DNA from: Bacillota bacterium
Lineage (GTDB): Bacteria; Bacillota; Clostridia; Oscillospirales; Butyricicoccaceae
DNA length: 26,525 nucleotides
NCBI GenBank assembly: GCA_030705725.1
Contig: JAUZPW010000001.1
Span: forward strand, 1-26,525
Direction: 5' to 3'
Within the stretch, counting starts at the first letter, position 1. Every line of letters starts with the position of its first letter. The position numbers and the translations under genes are program-made. The notes beneath the pieces are model-generated. The model ran no database searches. It saw nothing but the letters and a program-made list of their open reading frames with translations, and was not told the DNA's origin. This document shows positions 23,487 through 26,525 of this stretch, in pieces.

Positions 23487-24950
23487 TCAGCCGGGCTTCG
23501 CTGCATCTTTTGCCAGATCCGCATCTGCGCTTTCGGCGACAAAATTCTGCGCCCAGTAGCCCGTTCTCAGCACCAGCACCCCTATAACGCTTTTTAATAT
23601 ATCGACCAGATAGCATATGGGGTATATGACGTAAATGTCGAGGCCTGAAAAATGGGTAATCGCAAACGTGTACGGCACGCAAACAACCCATGTGTATACG
23701 CTGTCAAACAGGAAGGTTACAAACGTTTTCCCTCCGGAACGCAGAGTAAAATAGCAGCAGTTTGTTGTGGCGTTGAACACCATATAAAAGGCGTTTGTAA
23801 TCATAAAAAGGGTCGCCATTCTGCGCACTTCGTCCGTCGTGTTGTAAATGTACGGAATAAAAGGCGCCAGCGCCGAAAGTATTGCCCCGACAACTAAACA
23901 TAAACAGATGCTGAAGAATATAAGCTTCCATACGTCTTCCTTCGCGCGCCTTATTTCCCCGGCCCCGAGAGCCTGCCCGATTATGACGGCGACTGCTGTA
24001 CCCATGGACAGATATACGACGTTAAAAAGATTTATAACAACGCTTGATATGTTTAGCCCGGCTACAACGTTTAGGCCGCATGTCGAGAATATTTGTGTCA
24101 GCGTTGTCACCCCGATAGACCACAGAAGCTCGTTTACCAGAAGAGGCGTTCCTTTTCTGAAGATATTGAGCGCGAGAGCGCGGGGCACATTCAGTGTGCG
24201 GTACATACCTGTAATAAACGGAAACCGTTCGGCGCTCCTGTGAGTATAAATAGCGATTATCGAGATTTCCACGTAACGCGATATTACCGTGGCGATGGCG
24301 GCGCCGACCACCCCAAGCATCGGGAACCCAAACTTGCCGTATATAAGGACATAGTTGAAGCAGAGATTTGTAAACACCGCGGCAAGACTTGCCTTCATCG
24401 GAAGCACAGCCTCGCCCATTTCGCGAAGCGTGCCGCTGTAAACCTGTGAAAGGGCGAAAGGCGGCAGTCCCCAGAGCATAACTTTAAGATAATCCCGGCC
24501 GTATCTTAGCATGGCGCCGGCGTCGGCCGTATTGCCCTTCCCGGTAAGGTACAGTGAAATAAGAGGTTTGCTGTATATCGTGAAAACCGTAACGGCGGCA
24601 GCCAGCACGACGGCCGCCGTAATAAGCTTAAAGCGGAAGGTGCTGCGCAGGCCTTCGTTGTCCCCGGCGCCGTAGAACTGCGCGCCGAAAATGCCCGGGC
24701 CGGAAAGCCCGCCGAATATTGTAAGGTTAAAGACAAAAATAAGCTGGTTCGCTATGGCCACACCGGACATCTGCACCGTGCCTACCTGCCCGACCATAAC
24801 GTTGTCAAGCAGATTTACGAAGTTTGATATAACGTTCTGCACGACGATCGGCACAACGAGCATAAGCACGGTTTTGTAAAAGACGCGGTCGCCTATAAAA
24901 ATGCGCCGGAATCTGCCCGTGGCATTTGTCGGCGCGGATAAATCATTCAT
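23487..24950 (-). CDS. MATE family efflux transporter
   Basis: A 487-residue membrane protein with about twelve hydrophobic helices, the usual size for MATE exporters. The start region holds VPIVVQNVISNFVNLLDNVMVG, the typical first MATE helix, and a second related segment (GTPLLVNELLWSIGVTTLTQ) opens the second half near residue 260. The ATG follows GGAGG by 6 bases. MATE proteins export cationic drugs or metabolites using sodium or proton gradients; substrates cannot be read from sequence. It has its own promoter and lies beside a MocR regulator in the same direction, which could control it. Confidence 0.9.
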   Translation of the reverse strand: MNDLSAPTNATGRFRRIFIGDRVFYKTVLMLVVPIVVQNVISNFVNLLDNVMVGQVGTVQMSGVAIANQLIFVFNLTIFGGLSGPGIFGAQFYGAGDNEGLRSTFRFKLITAAVVLAAAVTVFTIYSKPLISLYLTGKGNTADAGAMLRYGRDYLKVMLWGLPPFALSQVYSGTLREMGEAVLPMKASLAAVFTNLCFNYVLIYGKFGFPMLGVVGAAIATVISRYVEISIIAIYTHRSAERFPFITGMYRTLNVPRALALNIFRKGTPLLVNELLWSIGVTTLTQIFSTCGLNVVAGLNISSVVINLFNVVYLSMGTAVAVIIGQALGAGEIRRAKEDVWKLIFFSICLCLVVGAILSALAPFIPYIYNTTDEVRRMATLFMITNAFYMVFNATTNCCYFTLRSGGKTFVTFLFDSVYTWVVCVPYTFAITHFSGLDIYVIYPICYLVDILKSVIGVLVLRTGYWAQNFVAESADADLAKDAAKPG

Positions 24951-24989
24951 TGTGTTTCCTCCGTATCGGCTTTACGCGGGTATCCTATG

Positions 24990-25018
24990 ATTGTAGCATA
25001 CGGCATAAGATATGTCCA
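24990..25018 (-). promoter_or_regulatory. Promoter of the MATE gene
   Basis: On the minus strand TGGACA (25018-25013), a 17-base spacer and TACAAT (24995-24990), with TG one base before the -10 giving an extended -10 element. It separates the MATE gene from the MocR gene upstream. Confidence 0.6.
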
Positions 25019-25117
25019 GTTTCAAACATTTATGGGTGAAATTTGTATTTATATAAAATAAAATCGCTTTCTCAATATTAGCGCCAGTCTCTTTTGACTA
25101 ATCGAATCGGATCGTTC

Positions 25118-26515
25118 CTAAAGCCACGCCTTCCGCAGCCTTTCAGTCGCTTCATATATTTCTTTTTCCCTCAGCGCCGCGAAGCCCAATAATAAAGACG
25201 TATTCCCGTCTTTCGGCGCGTCGCCGAAATAATACTGCGAAATGCCGTAAACCCTAACTCCGTTATTGCGGGCGGACAAAATAAGCTCCTCCTCGCTCAT
25301 CCCGTTGTCAACCGTCAGAATTAAGTGCAAACCGGCGTTCGCTCCCTTGACGGCAGAATTCGGCAGCGCGTTTTTCAAAGCTTTTATAAGCGTTTCTCTT
25401 TTCTGCTTGTAAATGTTCCTCATTCGGTTTAGGTGCCTCTCAAAATAGCCCCCGCTTATAAACCGGTAAAGGGCTTTTTGCTCGACGGCCGGAACCGGGC
25501 AGATATAAAAGCTCAGCTTTTCCCTGTAAAGCTCCATCAGCTTCTCAGGCAAAACCATATAGCTTATTCTGATTGCGGGCGTAAGGGATTTTGAAAAAGC
25601 GCCCATGTAAATTACCTTTCCTCCTCCGTTAAGTCCCTGCATGGAAGGAACCGGCCTCCCGCCGTACTTAAATTCGCTGTCGTAATCATCTTCGATAATA
25701 TAACGCCCGGCCTTTTCGTTCGCCCAGTTTAACAGCTGAATGCGCCGGCTGACGGGCATAATAAGTCCCGTCGGGAACTGATGAGAGGGCGTAACGCACG
25801 CAATGTCGGCGCGGCTTTTAAACAGCTTTTCCGGGATCATTCCGGCTTCGTCCAGGTCGACGGCTTTATATTCCGCCCGATTGCTTTTAAAAATAAGGTT
25901 AAGCTTTTCGTAACCGGGGTTTTCAATGGCAAAAACGCTGCCGTCGTCAAACAGCTGAATCAGAAGCAGCAGTAAAAACTCGGTTCCCGAGCTGACGATA
26001 ATCTGCCCGGGAGAACAGTTTACTCCCCTCGAATTGTGCAGATATTCCGATATGGCTACGCGAAGGTTTAGCTCGCCCTGTGTTCCTCCGGCTTTCAGTA
26101 AATCCGCGTCGTATTCGCTTATAACGTCTTTTAAGATTTTTCTCCATGTTGCAAACGGAAAATTGTCTAAGTCCACCCCGTGATGCGAAAAATCGTACTT
26201 ATATGAAAAACCGGAGCCGGAATTGTCAGGCTTTAAGCTTAATTCGTTTTTAATATTGAAAATTCCTTCAAGCCTGCATACATAATACCCGCTTCTGGGC
26301 TTAGCCGATATGTAGCCTTCCGCCGTGAGCTGATTATAGGCAGCCTGAACAGTGTTCTGGCTGCACTGCAGATGCGCTGCAAGCCTCCTTTTTGACGGAA
26401 GCCTTAAATCCGGCTTATACCTTCCTTCGGTTATTTCCTGCTTTATGTATTTGTAAATCTGTTCGTAAAGCGGTTCCGAAGCCTCCGGGCAAAGCCTTAT
26501 CGTTATAGTGTTCAT
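25118..26515 (-). CDS. MocR/PdxR-type GntR regulator with aminotransferase domain
   Basis: A 465-residue fusion of a GntR winged helix (about 5-75: EPLYEQIYKYIKQEI, LPSKRRLAAHLQCSQNTVQAAY, GYISAKPRSGYYV) and a class I aminotransferase-fold domain. IEDDYDSEFKYGG holds the PLP Asp, and GAFSKSLTPAIRISYM the PLP lysine. The start ATG is 10 bases from the right edge, so its ribosome binding site is not fully visible. MocR proteins use PLP and often an amino acid or amine as effector, controlling PLP synthesis, GABA use or a neighbouring exporter. The MATE gene downstream is a possible target, but no regulatory site is seen. Confidence 0.92.
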   Translation of the reverse strand: MNTITIRLCPEASEPLYEQIYKYIKQEITEGRYKPDLRLPSKRRLAAHLQCSQNTVQAAYNQLTAEGYISAKPRSGYYVCRLEGIFNIKNELSLKPDNSGSGFSYKYDFSHHGVDLDNFPFATWRKILKDVISEYDADLLKAGGTQGELNLRVAISEYLHNSRGVNCSPGQIIVSSGTEFLLLLLIQLFDDGSVFAIENPGYEKLNLIFKSNRAEYKAVDLDEAGMIPEKLFKSRADIACVTPSHQFPTGLIMPVSRRIQLLNWANEKAGRYIIEDDYDSEFKYGGRPVPSMQGLNGGGKVIYMGAFSKSLTPAIRISYMVLPEKLMELYREKLSFYICPVPAVEQKALYRFISGGYFERHLNRMRNIYKQKRETLIKALKNALPNSAVKGANAGLHLILTVDNGMSEEELILSARNNGVRVYGISQYYFGDAPKDGNTSLLLGFAALREKEIYEATERLRKAWL

Positions 26516-26525
26516 TATTAAAAGC

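Noticed and set aside
1..26525. CRISPR arrays, insertion sequences, tRNA or rRNA genes
   Set aside because: No regularly spaced repeats, transposase-like proteins, terminal inverted repeats with target duplications, or recognisable RNA gene sequences were seen by eye.

Overview
The window looks like part of the chromosome of an anaerobic, low-to-mid GC Firmicute, most likely a gut-type member of the Clostridia. The reasons are strong GGAGG-type ribosome binding sites with several TTG starts, sigma-A-like promoters, Firmicute-style riboswitches (guanine class and tandem glycine), a NupNOPQ/BMP-type ABC importer, and oxygen-sensitive ATP-driven iron-sulfur enzymes. No rRNA, tRNA, CRISPR array, insertion sequence or phage gene was seen. 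The theme is anaerobic purine breakdown of the kind encoded by the E. coli xdh-yge-ssn-yqe cluster, whose families track selenium-dependent molybdenum hydroxylases.

Layout. (1) 1-6748: ssnA (minus strand, cut by the left edge) diverges from a DauR/YheO-type regulator followed by ygeX (diaminopropionate ammonia-lyase), ygeY (M20 hydrolase), ygeW (carbamoyltransferase) and a carbamate kinase, all on the plus strand. A 20-bp perfect inverted repeat closes the block. (2) 6854-11177: a LysR regulator diverges from a three-gene operon: a double-cubane/2-hydroxyacyl-CoA-dehydratase-like protein, its ATP-dependent activase, and a class V aminotransferase-fold cysteine desulfurase-like enzyme. (3) 21326 down to 11277, minus strand: one probable operon of about 10 kb, made of a BMP lipoprotein, ABC ATPase, two permeases, guanine deaminase, and the Mo, FAD and 2Fe-2S subunits of a xanthine dehydrogenase. 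It has a good promoter and, in its leader, a guanine-class purine riboswitch aptamer with unusual bases beside the ligand pocket. (4) 21646-22540: a UPF0126 membrane protein under a tandem glycine riboswitch with a textbook terminator. (5) 22664-26515: an MBL-fold hydrolase, a MATE exporter and a MocR-type regulator, with no clear tie to purines.

How it fits together (inference). The importer brings in purines, guanine deaminase makes xanthine, and the xanthine dehydrogenase acts on xanthine or related purines. Further ring opening, with SsnA and genes outside the window, leads to 2,3-diaminopropionate, which YgeX turns into pyruvate and ammonia. YgeW and carbamate kinase may recover ATP from a carbamoyl group. 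Glycine, a known product of anaerobic purine fermentation, is probably sensed next door by the glycine riboswitch. The most interesting items are the variant purine riboswitch in front of a catabolic operon, its possible ON-type terminator, and the LysR/double-cubane/activase/desulfurase cassette placed between the two purine blocks.
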